Positions 16,946 to 25,454 of a stretch of 42,446 nucleotides of DNA are shown here, piece by piece. Numbering within the stretch: position 1 is the first letter of the stretch; each line of letters starts with the position of its first letter. This DNA comes from Thermoflexus hugenholtzii JAD2 (GTDB lineage Bacteria; Chloroflexota; Chloroflexia; Chloroflexales; Roseiflexaceae): contig CAMCVW010000031.1 in the NCBI GenBank assembly GCA_945881915.1, forward strand, positions 1 to 42,446, in the 5' to 3' direction. Both the position numbers and the translations under genes were made by a program. The notes under the pieces were generated by a model. It had not been told where the DNA came from, searched no databases, and saw nothing but the letters and a program-made list of their open reading frames with translations.

Positions 16946-17064
16946 GGAGCCTCCATTCTTGAATTGGTCAATGCTTCAACATCAACAATCTCAATAAAAT
17001 ATACCTGATTAAAGATGAGAGAGAGATAAAACAAAAAAATCGATATGTACGATACAACAACCGC
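16946..17064. other. A+T-rich spacer between the ABC operon and the PTP/ARH genes
   Basis: No gene is seen. On the minus strand a T7 run (17033-17039 on plus is A7) follows the stop of the PTP/ARH gene with only a weak 4-bp dyad, a possible poor terminator. A TATATT (minus) near 16998-17003 could be part of the ABC operon promoter. Neither is convincing. Confidence 0.3.
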
Positions 17065-18495
17065 CTACAATGTACGTTGCCATTCCGGCCAACTCTGTCG
17101 CAAAAGCTCTTCGGCAAGCCATTCAATATCGCGCCGTCGCACAATAACAGCCAACCATTCCGCAGGAATTGCCGACTCACCCCAATAACCGCCTGCCAAC
17201 GTACCACAGATAGCACCGGTTGTGTCAGAATCGTGTGCGAGATTCACCGCTGCCAACGTTGCTGATCCAAAAGAGTCGTTCCCTGCAAATGCCCACAGTG
17301 CCGCTTCGAGCGACTTGACGACATAGCCACTGCCGACAATCTGCGGCGGGTGTTTGGTGCGGAATGAACCCTCGGCGATTTCGCGAATCTCGGGAGTGTG
17401 CCACTCTCGCAACGCTGTCTGCAAAAACACATCACGTGATACTCCGTGCAGCGCCAGTGCCATCATGGCAGCATAGTATTGACATGCTTCTACCGCTGTT
17501 GGCGCACCATGCGTCGTCTGGGAACTCTGTGCAGCGCGTTCTGCGCAGAGTTGCGCGTCATAGCCATACGCCATCGGGATCGGTGCAAGGCGCATCAGTG
17601 AACCGTTGCCGGCACTCTGGGAATCCGTCCGACCAGCATAGGGCAAGCCGCTTTGACAATATCGTCCCAGCGCTTCCGCAACGGTATTACCGATGTCAAA
17701 GCACAGATTTTGGCTCGACCACAGCCCCTCAGTGTGCCACCGTACATAGCGCTGCATTTGATCATTCGCGTCGAACGCTCCGCACGAGACAATGCTATCG
17801 GCTAAACACAGCGCCATTGACGTGTCATCCGTCCATTCCCCTGCCGCGAGCCCAAAGGGACCACCACCTACCATACCATTGACCGTACGCTCCCCGGGCT
17901 GCGTGAACTCGAGCGGCACACCAAGACAATCGCCGACCGCGAGGCCGAGCAACGCACCGCGAAAACGGTCGCGGAAACCTCGCATCCGGGCCGCAATCGC
18001 TGTCGTCGGTTCTATCCACGCATGCACATAGTTGCGTTGCACGTCTGATTCTGGTGCCGGCCACTGCGCGTGCAAATCACCGCGGACGTTCGCCAGTCGC
18101 ACGAGTGATTCGGATGATGAATCACCCAGGCGTATGAACCAGCAGGCAATTGTCATACCACTGCGACCAATTCCTGCAGCGCAATGGAGGTAGATGTTGC
18201 GACGCTGCGCACGGGCTGCGTCGATGGTATCGAGAATAGCCAGCATCAGCGGTTGGCTGGGGACTCCCATATCTGGTATCGGGAACGAATACACCTTTAC
18301 CCCTGGCAATGCAGCAGAAAGCTCATTCATGGGCTGCTGTAGGCCATCTGCAGGGCAGGTCAAATCAATGATGACGGCAATCTGGTGTTCCTGCAAGATT
18401 GTACGCACAGATACATCGAGCCCCTCGCTCGTGGACGCAGGATGCGGGCCAACAACAAAGCCTGAATCGACCACATAGACGGTTTTATAGAGCAT
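17065..18495 (-). CDS. Fusion: CX5R protein phosphatase + ADP-ribosylglycohydrolase
   Basis: 476 residues. Domain 1 (about 10-165) is a dual-specificity/PTP fold: Asp75 in PIPDMGVPS is the likely general acid, and HCAAGIGRSG holds nucleophile Cys105 and Arg111. Domain 2 (about 172-476) is a DraG/ARH fold: FRGALLGLAVGDCLG, EWTDDTSMALC with Thr222-Asp223-Asp224, AGNGSLMR (296-302), and HDSDTTGAICG with Asp422/Asp424/Thr425. These supply the two-Mg site, so both domains look active. The start is the ATG at 18495, with AAAGGGGA 5 bp upstream, not the ATG seven codons earlier. It overlaps the upstream paralogue by 11 bp. It probably removes phosphate and ADP-ribose from shared or linked targets; the targets are unknown. 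Confidence 0.88.
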   Translation of the reverse strand: MLYKTVYVVDSGFVVGPHPASTSEGLDVSVRTILQEHQIAVIIDLTCPADGLQQPMNELSAALPGVKVYSFPIPDMGVPSQPLMLAILDTIDAARAQRRNIYLHCAAGIGRSGMTIACWFIRLGDSSSESLVRLANVRGDLHAQWPAPESDVQRNYVHAWIEPTTAIAARMRGFRDRFRGALLGLAVGDCLGVPLEFTQPGERTVNGMVGGGPFGLAAGEWTDDTSMALCLADSIVSCGAFDANDQMQRYVRWHTEGLWSSQNLCFDIGNTVAEALGRYCQSGLPYAGRTDSQSAGNGSLMRLAPIPMAYGYDAQLCAERAAQSSQTTHGAPTAVEACQYYAAMMALALHGVSRDVFLQTALREWHTPEIREIAEGSFRTKHPPQIVGSGYVVKSLEAALWAFAGNDSFGSATLAAVNLAHDSDTTGAICGTLAGGYWGESAIPAEWLAVIVRRRDIEWLAEELLRQSWPEWQRTL

Positions 18496-19950
18496 CGATT
18501 CCCCTTTTTGCTTCATCGCCAGAAAAGTTTTGCCACGCCGTTCGTAACAGTTCTTCGGCTATCCACGCAATTTCATCCCGTTTTTGGAGTTTTTCAAGCC
18601 ACGCAGGTGGCAGATTCCGCTCGCCATAGACAACCCCAGCCAACTCACCGTACAGTTGGCCGCCAGATTCCGTGAATCCGCGGAGGTTTGCCAACGCCAG
18701 TGCCCCTGACGCAAAATCATCATGGTGCCAGAGGGCCCAGAGAGCGGCTTCGAGCGTTTCAGACATGTCGATACTTGTCTGGATCTGTTCGAATGATTTG
18801 TCTCGGTATGATCCGTTGGCAACTGCTGCGATATCGGGGGATAGTGGCTCATACGGCCACTGCAACGCAAGTGCCTGCTTCTTTTCGACACCCCGCGTAA
18901 ATTGCGTAAGCAACCACGAAGCATAGCGGCACGCATCAATTGCGGTTGCATTGCCATGCGTAATCATACAGTTCAATTCTGTATTCCGTAACATTTCAGA
19001 CGGAGTGTTGATGTAAAAAAGCGCAACGGGCGCAATCCGAGTCGCCGAACCATTCCCGGCGGCAGACGGCATACTAATCCCACAGAGCGGATTTCCAGTC
19101 TGTAAATATAGGTGAATAGTGCCATCCGGGTGGTACTCCCCACCTCGTATACACGACCATTACAGGTCAGATAAGCCTCTCGCCACCAACGTAGGAATCG
19201 ATCGGCCACATCGCGCGCATCGAATCGACGCATCTGAATAATGCTCTCGGTGACGCACAGGAGCATTGCAGTTTCGTCCGTCCAACCCCCGGCCGGAATC
19301 GAAAACATCCCCCCGCCGCACAAGTCGCTAATCGTGACGACATTCTTGGCACTCCGCATATCATTTGTGACGCCGAGCGCATTCCCTAAGGCAGCGCCTA
19401 ACAATGAGCCACGGAATCGATCTCGCATTGCATACCAGTGCTGCCGAGTCTCTTCGTCGGGTTCACTCCAATGATTGACGAATTCAATCTGTGCATGAAA
19501 ATCGGGGGATGTTCGTTTGAGTCCAGCGATTTGACGAATCTCGTTCAGCAAGCGGACTCCACCAGTTGCGTTCATACCGCGCCGCATGTACCAACAGGCG
19601 ACCACCATGCCCGTGCGACCGACCCCACCCCAACAATGAATATAGATGTTCTTATCTTGAGTACGATACGCAGCTACCGTATCCAGGATGGCGACCATCA
19701 GAGCCGCTGATGGCACGAACCCATCCCGTATGGGATAATTGAAGCACACAATCCCGGGCGCATGCTGTGCCAAGAGCGTGTCATACGCAGGCAGATGATC
19801 ATCAGGGCTGGACACATCGATGATGCATTGGATTCCTTGCATCTGCAACCATCCGATGTGGGATACCGTTTGTTCATGGGAGGCAGTGCCAATGTGTGAC
19901 CCAGCCCAGATTCCAGGTTCAACGGGGTAACTAGCTGATGGCGCTTGCAT
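18485..19950 (-). pseudogene. Paralogous PTP + ADP-ribosylglycohydrolase fusion, frameshifted
   Basis: This starts at 19950 (ATG, GAGGTG upstream) with an intact phosphatase domain: Asp76 in YPIRDGFVPS, and Cys106 and Arg112 in HCWGGVGRTG. The ARH domain begins FRGSLLGAALGNALG and continues to GWTDETAMLLC and a STTRMALFTY block. There the frame breaks at the TATAT tract 19104-19110. In the shifted frame it resumes YLQTGNPLCG, then SAAGNGSATRIAPVA, and runs to TAA at 18485. The last metal motif, HDSDTTG in the neighbour, is GFTESGG here, and TDD is TDE. So even repaired, the hydrolase half would lack metal ligands. It is a decaying or regulatory paralogue, or the break is a sequencing error. 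Confidence 0.8.
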
Positions 19951-19981
19951 GGACACCTCGCGTCTGAGAGGACAGAACACT

Positions 19982-20010
19982 ATTGTACCGAATGGTTCAC
20001 GAACCAATAG
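19982..20010 (-). promoter_or_regulatory. Promoter/operator candidate for the PTP/ARH operon
   Basis: On the minus strand TACAAT (19987-19982) lies 32 bp before the ATG at 19950. Between this -10 and the -35 position sits a palindrome TGGTTCACGAACCA (19993-20006). An operator inside the spacer would fit repression by a dimeric regulator. The -35 itself (CTATTG) is poor. Confidence 0.4.
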
Positions 20011-20016
20011 CACAAA

Positions 20017-20046
20017 CAAGCGACGTGACCGAAGTCACATCGCTTG
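20017..20046 (-). terminator. Terminator of tRNA-Glu
   Basis: On the minus strand a 13-bp stem (CAAGCGATGTGAC with GTCACGTCGCTTG, one G-T pair) is closed by a TTCG tetraloop and followed by TTTGTG. It lies 4 bp past the encoded CCA of the tRNA. Confidence 0.75.
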
Positions 20047-20050
20047 CAAT

Positions 20051-20127
20051 TGGTACCTCCAGCGGGATTCGAACCCGCGACCTACACCTTGAAAGGGTGT
20101 CGTCCTAGGCCGCTAGACGATGGAGGC
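20051..20127 (-). tRNA. tRNA-Glu (anticodon TTC), CCA encoded
   Basis: The minus strand folds as a cloverleaf. Acceptor stem: GCCTCCA/TGGAGGT with a G-T first pair. The D arm starts GTCTAGCGG. The anticodon stem ACACC/GGTGT holds the loop CTTTCAA, giving anticodon TTC. The T arm is GCGGG-TTCGAAT-CCCGC. The discriminator A is followed by an encoded CCA (20053-20051). The gene reads GAA/GAG codons. Read on the plus strand it gives the familiar spurious peptide 'PPAGFEPATYTLKG', which should not be annotated as protein. Confidence 0.96.
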
Positions 20128-20190
20128 GAAACCTCAGTTAATATACCACCTCGCCAATCAATATGCAAATCGATTTTTCAGGAGATGACA

Positions 20191-21177
20191 ATGCAGATCC
20201 GTGTATTGACCAAAGCCGATGTGTTGCGCTATGTTTCGATGCCTGCAGCAATCGATGCCGTCCAGCAGGCGTATGCGAGCATCGATCGTGGTACCACCGA
20301 CGTACCGCTCCGTATCGATGTCGCACAGTCCGCGCATCAATCGCATTCGTTTTTTATGCCCGCAATTGTCGACGGTCAATCATTGGGGATGAAAATCGTA
20401 TCTGTCTTCCCCCAAAATGGCCCAAACCATGGGCTCCCGACCATTCATGCCATAGTGTTGCTGCTCGATGCAGGCACGGGTGTCCCCATTGCCCTCATGG
20501 ATGGTACAGAGCTGACCATTTTGCGCACCGGAGCAGCCTCAGGCGTAGGGACCCGGCTGCTCGCCCGTGAAGAAAGCACACACCTCGTCGTCATCGGCGC
20601 TGGAGCACAGGCAGCGGGACAGGTCAGAGCCGTGTGCGCCGTGCGACCGATTACTACCGTCACGATTGTCAATCGTTCGCTGGATCGAGCTACCGCACTT
20701 ACTGCGTCGTTGGCTCGTGAGTTCCCACACACCACCCTATCAGCGACCACTGATCGTCCGCGCGCGTTGGCCACTGCAGATATCGTCTGCCTTGCGACCT
20801 CTTCACAAACTCCCGTATTCGCCGACAGCGAAATCCGCCCAGGGACCCATATCAATGGCATTGGTTCGTATACCCACACCATGATTGAAGCCGACCCCCT
20901 AACGCTCGGACGTTCCTACGTAGCCGTCGACCAATATGCGCCAGCCTGGAGCGAAGCTGGTGAACTGATTGCCGCACGCGATCAAGGGATACTTGATCCA
21001 TCTACCGTTGTCCAAATTGGAGCTATCGCCAATGGCACCGCCCCTGGTCGCCGCGATGATCAACAAATTACGTATTTTAAATCGGTAGGCAACGCTGCCC
21101 AAGATGTGGCAGTGGCAAATATCGCGTATCAATCTGCCCTACAAAATAATGTTGGTCAAGACGTTTCGCTTATTTAG
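20191..21177 (+). CDS. Ornithine cyclodeaminase / mu-crystallin family protein
   Basis: 328 residues, full length. MKIVSVFPQN and DGTELTILRTGAASGVGTRLLA form the substrate region (the RT.A.S motif). VVIGAGAQA is the dinucleotide-binding turn, and TSSQTPVF with GTHINGIGSYTHTMIE are standard family blocks. Members include ornithine cyclodeaminase, alanine dehydrogenase (archaeal type) and ketimine or opine enzymes; the sequence alone does not tell which. The start is ATG 20191 with AGGAG 6 bp upstream. The frame extends back through the tRNA, which is spurious. It is transcribed away from the tRNA and toward the sugar operon, but a strong promoter in between separates them. Confidence 0.85.
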   Translation: MQIRVLTKADVLRYVSMPAAIDAVQQAYASIDRGTTDVPLRIDVAQSAHQSHSFFMPAIVDGQSLGMKIVSVFPQNGPNHGLPTIHAIVLLLDAGTGVPIALMDGTELTILRTGAASGVGTRLLAREESTHLVVIGAGAQAAGQVRAVCAVRPITTVTIVNRSLDRATALTASLAREFPHTTLSATTDRPRALATADIVCLATSSQTPVFADSEIRPGTHINGIGSYTHTMIEADPLTLGRSYVAVDQYAPAWSEAGELIAARDQGILDPSTVVQIGAIANGTAPGRRDDQQITYFKSVGNAAQDVAVANIAYQSALQNNVGQDVSLI

Positions 21178-21223
21178 CCATCAAATGAACGGTATGCCTA
21201 ATTCACAAAACATTCGGCGCTGC

Positions 21224-21262
21224 TTGCAAACAATCACATTCCATCATATAATAGTCACATTC
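21224..21262 (+). promoter_or_regulatory. Sigma-A-type promoter of the dioxygenase/ABC/GH4 operon, with direct repeats
   Basis: TTGCAA (21224-21229), a 17-bp spacer and TATAAT (21247-21252) lie 53 bp before the ATG at 21306. The octamer TCACATTC occurs at 21234-21241 and 21255-21262, exactly 21 bp apart. One copy is in the spacer and the other just past the -10. Two turns of helix around the -10 is a good arrangement for a repressor, and the second gene of the operon encodes a DeoR-type repressor. Confidence 0.65.
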
Positions 21263-21305
21263 ATTCACCTTCTGCCATAATTTTGCCATTCCAAAAGGAG
21301 CACGT

Positions 21306-22142
21306 ATGTACGAGCAACAGACCAAGGAATACGCACAGAACGGGTATACGCTGATTCGGGGACTGATACCGGTAGCCGAAGTACGCGAGTTAGTCGCCCA
21401 TTATATGGAGATGAACGCAGCGGAGCGGGCCAAAGAAGTATACGATCCCGACATCATTGCAGATACTCAAGACCCACTCAAACGCTACCCCCGTATTTTG
21501 AATTTGCATCGTATCGATACACGAAGCAAAAGCCATTTACTCGACCCACGCTTACGTGATGTAATGGTTGAGCTCTTAGGGATCGAGCCCTTTGCCGTGA
21601 GTACCATGATTTATTTCAAAGCGGCGGGAGCACGCGGACAAGCACTCCACCAAGATCAGTATTATCTGCGGGTCAACCCAGGGACGTGTTGTGCAGCCTG
21701 GGTGGCACTCGATGATTGCGACGAAGAGAATGGCTGTTTGCAAGTGGTACCAGGGAGTCATGACTTGCCCGTGCTCTGCACGATTCCTGCAGATACTAAC
21801 AAAAGCTTCACCAACGTAACGGTGCCTATTCCTGATGATATGTCGGCTGAGTCAGTGATTATGAAGGCTGGCGACGTATTGTTTTTCAATGGGCAATTAA
21901 TCCACGGCAGCTTACAAAACAGTAGTCAGACCCGCTTCCGTCGTTCATTGATTACCCATTACATCGTTGGCGATGCTAAACAAGTATCGCAATTCTACAC
22001 CCCTGCGCTACGTTTTAATGGCAGTGAAGTCACCCTCGACGTAAGTCAAGATGGCAGTGAATGTGGCGTGTGGGTCGAACAGGATGGGGCGAAACGGGTA
22101 GAGATGCAAGCAGTCAGCAACGCGGGCGGGTACGTCCAATAA
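21306..22142 (+). CDS. Phytanoyl-CoA dioxygenase-family Fe(II)/2-oxoglutarate oxygenase
   Basis: 278 residues. The iron facial triad is His115-x-Asp117 in ALHQDQYYL and His200 in LIHGSLQN. Arg210 or Arg213, about ten residues later, would bind 2-oxoglutarate. The EENGCLQVVPGSH block is characteristic of the PhyH family. It hydroxylates or oxidatively cleaves a small organic substrate with O2. It is the first gene of the operon, with AAAAGGAG upstream and its own promoter. Its place before a repressor, a sugar isomerase and sugar transport genes suggests action on a modified sugar, aminosugar or glycoside aglycone; this is inference. Confidence 0.87.
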   Translation: MYEQQTKEYAQNGYTLIRGLIPVAEVRELVAHYMEMNAAERAKEVYDPDIIADTQDPLKRYPRILNLHRIDTRSKSHLLDPRLRDVMVELLGIEPFAVSTMIYFKAAGARGQALHQDQYYLRVNPGTCCAAWVALDDCDEENGCLQVVPGSHDLPVLCTIPADTNKSFTNVTVPIPDDMSAESVIMKAGDVLFFNGQLIHGSLQNSSQTRFRRSLITHYIVGDAKQVSQFYTPALRFNGSEVTLDVSQDGSECGVWVEQDGAKRVEMQAVSNAGGYVQ

Positions 22143-22174
22143 ACCGTGGAACTATAGCGAGTATTCATCCCACC

Positions 22175-22942
22175 ATGACAAAACATATTTTCCATCCGCG
22201 CCTGAAAAACATCGAACGCTACATCAGTGAGCACCGCCAAGTCAGCACGAGCGTACTCTGTACCACGTTTGACATCAGCGAAGCTACTGCGCGGCGTGAC
22301 CTCGATCAGCTTGCGGCGCAGGGAAGTATCATGCGGATTCATGGAGGCGCAGTCGCAGTCAGTGCGGCCCCACCGGAGCCTCCTGTGTTGCAACGTAGTC
22401 AATGGCAACAAGTCGAAAAGCGACGGATTGCGCAAGCGGCCGCCAGCCTCATTGACGCAGGCGACACGGTGTTTATTAGTAGTGGCACGACTGCTTTGGC
22501 GGTCGCACAATGCATTCGCAACCGGGACGACATCACGGTCGTGACCAATTCTTTGCCCGTACTGAATTGTTTAGCCGACAGTAATCTCGATGTCATCGCC
22601 TTAGGCGGGATGTTTCGCCAGAGTGAATCATCGTTTATTGGGCATTTGGCAATACAGAGCCTGGCCGAGCTGCGTATGACCAAGATTATTTTTGGGATTC
22701 GCGGGATAGATGTGGTGCAAGGGTTGACCAACGATTTTTTACCCGAAACCATGACCGATCGCGCTATCCTGAGTGCAGGTAAGCATGTCATCATCGTGGC
22801 CGACCATACCAAGATCGGCCGGAGCGCACCAGCCTTTGTGGCACCACTCAGCGCTGTGGACATCTTGGTGACGGACAGTAATGCCGATAGCACGCTGTGT
22901 CAAGCGATTGCCTCCATTGGGGTCCGTGTCATTCAAGCGTAG
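22175..22942 (+). CDS. DeoR-family transcriptional regulator
   Basis: 255 residues, typical length. The N-terminal winged helix-turn-helix at about 18-55 reads VSTSVLCTTFDISEATARRD followed by L.QLAAQGSIMRIHGGA, the DeoR signature. The C-terminal DeoRC domain has DAGDTVFISSGTTALAVA, VVTNSLPVLN and VIALGGMFR, the sugar-phosphate sensor. The start ATG 22175 has a poor ribosome site; the frame is open upstream inside the previous gene without family similarity. It lies 32 bp after the dioxygenase. Expected ligand: a phosphorylated sugar produced by the operon. Probable operators are the TCACATTC repeats at the promoter. Confidence 0.92.
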   Translation: MTKHIFHPRLKNIERYISEHRQVSTSVLCTTFDISEATARRDLDQLAAQGSIMRIHGGAVAVSAAPPEPPVLQRSQWQQVEKRRIAQAAASLIDAGDTVFISSGTTALAVAQCIRNRDDITVVTNSLPVLNCLADSNLDVIALGGMFRQSESSFIGHLAIQSLAELRMTKIIFGIRGIDVVQGLTNDFLPETMTDRAILSAGKHVIIVADHTKIGRSAPAFVAPLSAVDILVTDSNADSTLCQAIASIGVRVIQA

Positions 22943-22973
22943 CAATCATATAATGTATATCAAAGGATTCTCC

Positions 22974-24005
22974 ATGACACACCTAGGGATGCACACGTGG
23001 AATGAACTCTGTTCGCAACCAGATGCGTGGCGGGCGGCACTTGATGTCGTGATTGGTCAGGCGCCGAATATTGCTGCTCATCGGGCCTTGACCCACGCCA
23101 GTCACATCATATGGAGCGGCTGTGGCTCACCCTACTACCTTGCCGTTGCAGCCGCGCGCATTACCCAACAATACGACGCGCGCCCCGGCTATGCCGTACC
23201 TGCCTCAGAATTATGGCTGAATCCGCAAGCGTGTATCCCCCGTGATGCCACGCCTACATTGATTCTGCTCAGCCGCTCAGGGAGTACCACCGAAGTACTA
23301 CGGGCAGCGACGCAATTCCGCCAGAGTGCACCCAATGGCCACATCATCACCATCACCTGCTACCCCGACCGCCCATTGGCGAGCGTGGGTGACATCAACA
23401 TCATCTTACCGTCAGGGCAAGAGACCAGTTTGGCCCAAACTCGGGCCTTTACGGTGATGCAAATGGCCGCATTAGGGGTAATTTGGCTCCTGAGTGGCCG
23501 GTCATTGACCGAATTACGGAGCTTGCCCGATATTGCAGCTGATGTAATGCAACGGTATCAAAACCAATGCCTCGACATTGGCAAAAACCCCCACTATCAC
23601 AGCTTTTATTTCTTGGGGAGTGGCTATCGCTATGGCCTTGCCAGCGAAGCCAGCCTCAAGATGAAAGAAATGTCGCTTACGATTAGCGAACCATTTCACC
23701 ATATGGAGTTCCGCCATGGGCCACAATCAATGGTCGATGCGCATTCATTGGTAATTGGGATTGGATCTAAAGAGATGCAAGCCACAGAACAAGCGGTCTT
23801 GGCTGATATGCGCAAACTGGGTGGTCAAACCTTGGCGATTGGGCCGACCAGCGATTGCGACATGCACTGGGAATCGACGATTGATGATGCCCTTCAAGGC
23901 ATTATTGCGTTGCCGCTGTTACAAACTATCGCCTACGCACGGGCTACCTCACGGGGACTTGACCCGGACAATCCGCACAATCTCAATGCGGTGGTCGTGC
24001 TTTAG
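22974..24005 (+). CDS. SIS-domain sugar isomerase/deaminase (GlmS C-domain / AgaS / FrlB-like)
   Basis: 343 residues with two SIS domains. SGCGSPYYLA (about 48-57) and LLSRSGSTTEV mark the first phosphosugar site; LGSGYRYGLASEASLKMKEM marks the second. SEPFHHMEFRHGP and the closing DPDNPHNLNAV are the GlmS-type C-terminal blocks. It therefore handles an amino- or keto-hexose phosphate (isomerisation, deamination or deglycation). The glutaminase domain of GlmS is absent. AAAGGA precedes the ATG at 22974. A TATAAT at 22949-22954 resembles that of the operon promoter, but its -35 is poor. Confidence 0.85.
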   Translation: MTHLGMHTWNELCSQPDAWRAALDVVIGQAPNIAAHRALTHASHIIWSGCGSPYYLAVAAARITQQYDARPGYAVPASELWLNPQACIPRDATPTLILLSRSGSTTEVLRAATQFRQSAPNGHIITITCYPDRPLASVGDINIILPSGQETSLAQTRAFTVMQMAALGVIWLLSGRSLTELRSLPDIAADVMQRYQNQCLDIGKNPHYHSFYFLGSGYRYGLASEASLKMKEMSLTISEPFHHMEFRHGPQSMVDAHSLVIGIGSKEMQATEQAVLADMRKLGGQTLAIGPTSDCDMHWESTIDDALQGIIALPLLQTIAYARATSRGLDPDNPHNLNAVVVL

Positions 24006-24010
24006 CGGAA

Positions 24011-24031
24011 CGAATCATCAGGGATGATTCG
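24011..24031 (+). other. Intercistronic stem-loop after the SIS gene
   Basis: A 9-bp perfect stem CGAATCATC/GATGATTCG has an AGG triloop and no T-tract. It is 5 bp past the SIS stop and 49 bp before the binding-protein start. It could protect mRNA ends or act as an operator. Confidence 0.6.
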
Positions 24032-24080
24032 TGACCCATATCGTGAGTCGCAATGTCGCGTCTGTACATGAGGAGGTTGT

Positions 24081-25391
24081 ATGCGTTCCTATTCACCCGT
24101 TCGCTGGCTTGGACTTGTCATTGCACTGTTGTTGGCGAGTTGTGGCGCTGCCGCACCAGCCGCATCCGTAGCCGAACAAGTCACCATTCGCATGTGGTCG
24201 CACCAAAACTCGGCCTTCAACAAGGTCAACCAAGAACTCATTGACCAATTCATGAAGGAAAACCCCAACATCATCGTCAAGTACGAGACCTTCCCGTACG
24301 ACCAATTCATCCAAACCTTGCAAACCTCGATGCCTGCCGGTACCGAAGCCGATGTCATCGAAATGTTCGGTTCATGGGTCTGCAATTATGCCACTGGTGG
24401 TCGCCTCCAAGAAACTCCGGCTGAAGTGATGAGTTACGCCAAAGCCCAAGAGATTTTCTATAAGGCACCGCTCGACGGCTACTATTGCGATGGCAAGCTG
24501 TACGGCATGCCGAACGAATACAACTTAGAGTACAGTGGTGCACTCGTAAATCCTGCATTGTATGAGGCTGCCGGAATTGCATTCCCACCCGAATACAAAG
24601 ACTTTAACGGTCTCATCGCAGATGCCAAAAAAATGTCCGCATTTAGTGGCGAAACGATGACAACTGCAGGATTCCACTACACTGGTGGTGATGCACTAGG
24701 GTTTATCATGCTAGGCGGTATTCTCGAACAAGGTGGGAATTATTTCGCCGACGATGGTAAGCACTTTAACTTCGAAAGCGAAGAAGCACTCAACGTGGTC
24801 CGTACGTTGACACGCTACGCCCAAGACGACAAAGTCATCGACGCAACGCTCTTTTCAGGGGACAATGGACTTCCAGGCGCGTTTTTCAAAGGTCAAGTCG
24901 GTATTGCATACATCGGGCCATGGGCTGCTGGTGTTGGCAAAGTCGATTTCCCTGATGTGAAATTCGAATACGTTGCGCTACCACCAATGTTTGGGAGCGA
25001 ATACAAGTTCGCTGCCGATGCTGGTTGGGGTAAAGTCGTTTCGACAAACACCAAGCACAGCAAAGAAGCGTGGATGTTACAGAACTACTTGACCGTCAAC
25101 CGGGCCAATGCGTTGAAGTTCAATCAAATTTCAGGAACGGTACCAGCGCTCAAAGAATTGGTTGATAATCCAGCCGAAATTCTTGCCGTTGCACCGTACA
25201 TGCAACCCATCCTGAAGTTACTCCCGCATGGTCAATACTTGGGGAACGTCACAGACCGCGATCAACTTTTTTACGAAATTATCGCAAAAAACTTGACAGA
25301 CGCCATCAACGGATCGGTGACGCCAGAGCAAGCCGCAGCAAACATGAATGCTGAAGCCAATGCAATGGTTGACAGTAAAGCAAGCAAGTAA
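24081..25391 (+). CDS. ABC sugar-transport substrate-binding lipoprotein (CUT1)
   Basis: 436 residues. The signal peptide ends in the lipobox LAS-Cys21, so the protein is acylated and tethered outside the membrane. The mature part is a family 1 solute-binding protein: VTIRMWSHQNSAFNKVNQEL, FMKENPNIIVKYE, DVIEMFGSW and GVGKVDFPDV. AGGAGG lies 4 bp upstream. It is the receptor of the transporter whose two permeases follow; the cargo is probably an oligosaccharide or glycoside later hydrolysed by the GH4 enzymes. A strong intercistronic hairpin follows it. Confidence 0.94.
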   Translation: MRSYSPVRWLGLVIALLLASCGAAAPAASVAEQVTIRMWSHQNSAFNKVNQELIDQFMKENPNIIVKYETFPYDQFIQTLQTSMPAGTEADVIEMFGSWVCNYATGGRLQETPAEVMSYAKAQEIFYKAPLDGYYCDGKLYGMPNEYNLEYSGALVNPALYEAAGIAFPPEYKDFNGLIADAKKMSAFSGETMTTAGFHYTGGDALGFIMLGGILEQGGNYFADDGKHFNFESEEALNVVRTLTRYAQDDKVIDATLFSGDNGLPGAFFKGQVGIAYIGPWAAGVGKVDFPDVKFEYVALPPMFGSEYKFAADAGWGKVVSTNTKHSKEAWMLQNYLTVNRANALKFNQISGTVPALKELVDNPAEILAVAPYMQPILKLLPHGQYLGNVTDRDQLFYEIIAKNLTDAINGSVTPEQAAANMNAEANAMVDSKASK

Positions 25392-25401
25392 CTCTTCAAA
25401 G

Positions 25402-25433
25402 CATGCGCGTCACCGGTTACGGTGACGCGCATG
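25402..25433 (+). other. Strong intercistronic stem-loop between binding protein and permease
   Basis: A 14-bp perfect stem, CATGCGCGTCACCG with CGGTGACGCGCATG, has a GTTA loop and no T-tract. It sits between the binding-protein stop and the first permease. Such hairpins often stabilise the upstream message, so that the binding protein is made in excess of the permeases. Confidence 0.75.
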
Positions 25434-25454
25434 TTCAATAAAGGATGCATTGCC

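Noticed and set aside
20044-20190. Open frame starting MQLVPPAGFEPATYTLKG upstream of the ornithine-cyclodeaminase gene
   Set aside because: It is the plus-strand translation of the tRNA-Glu gene; the true start is 20191 with AGGAG.
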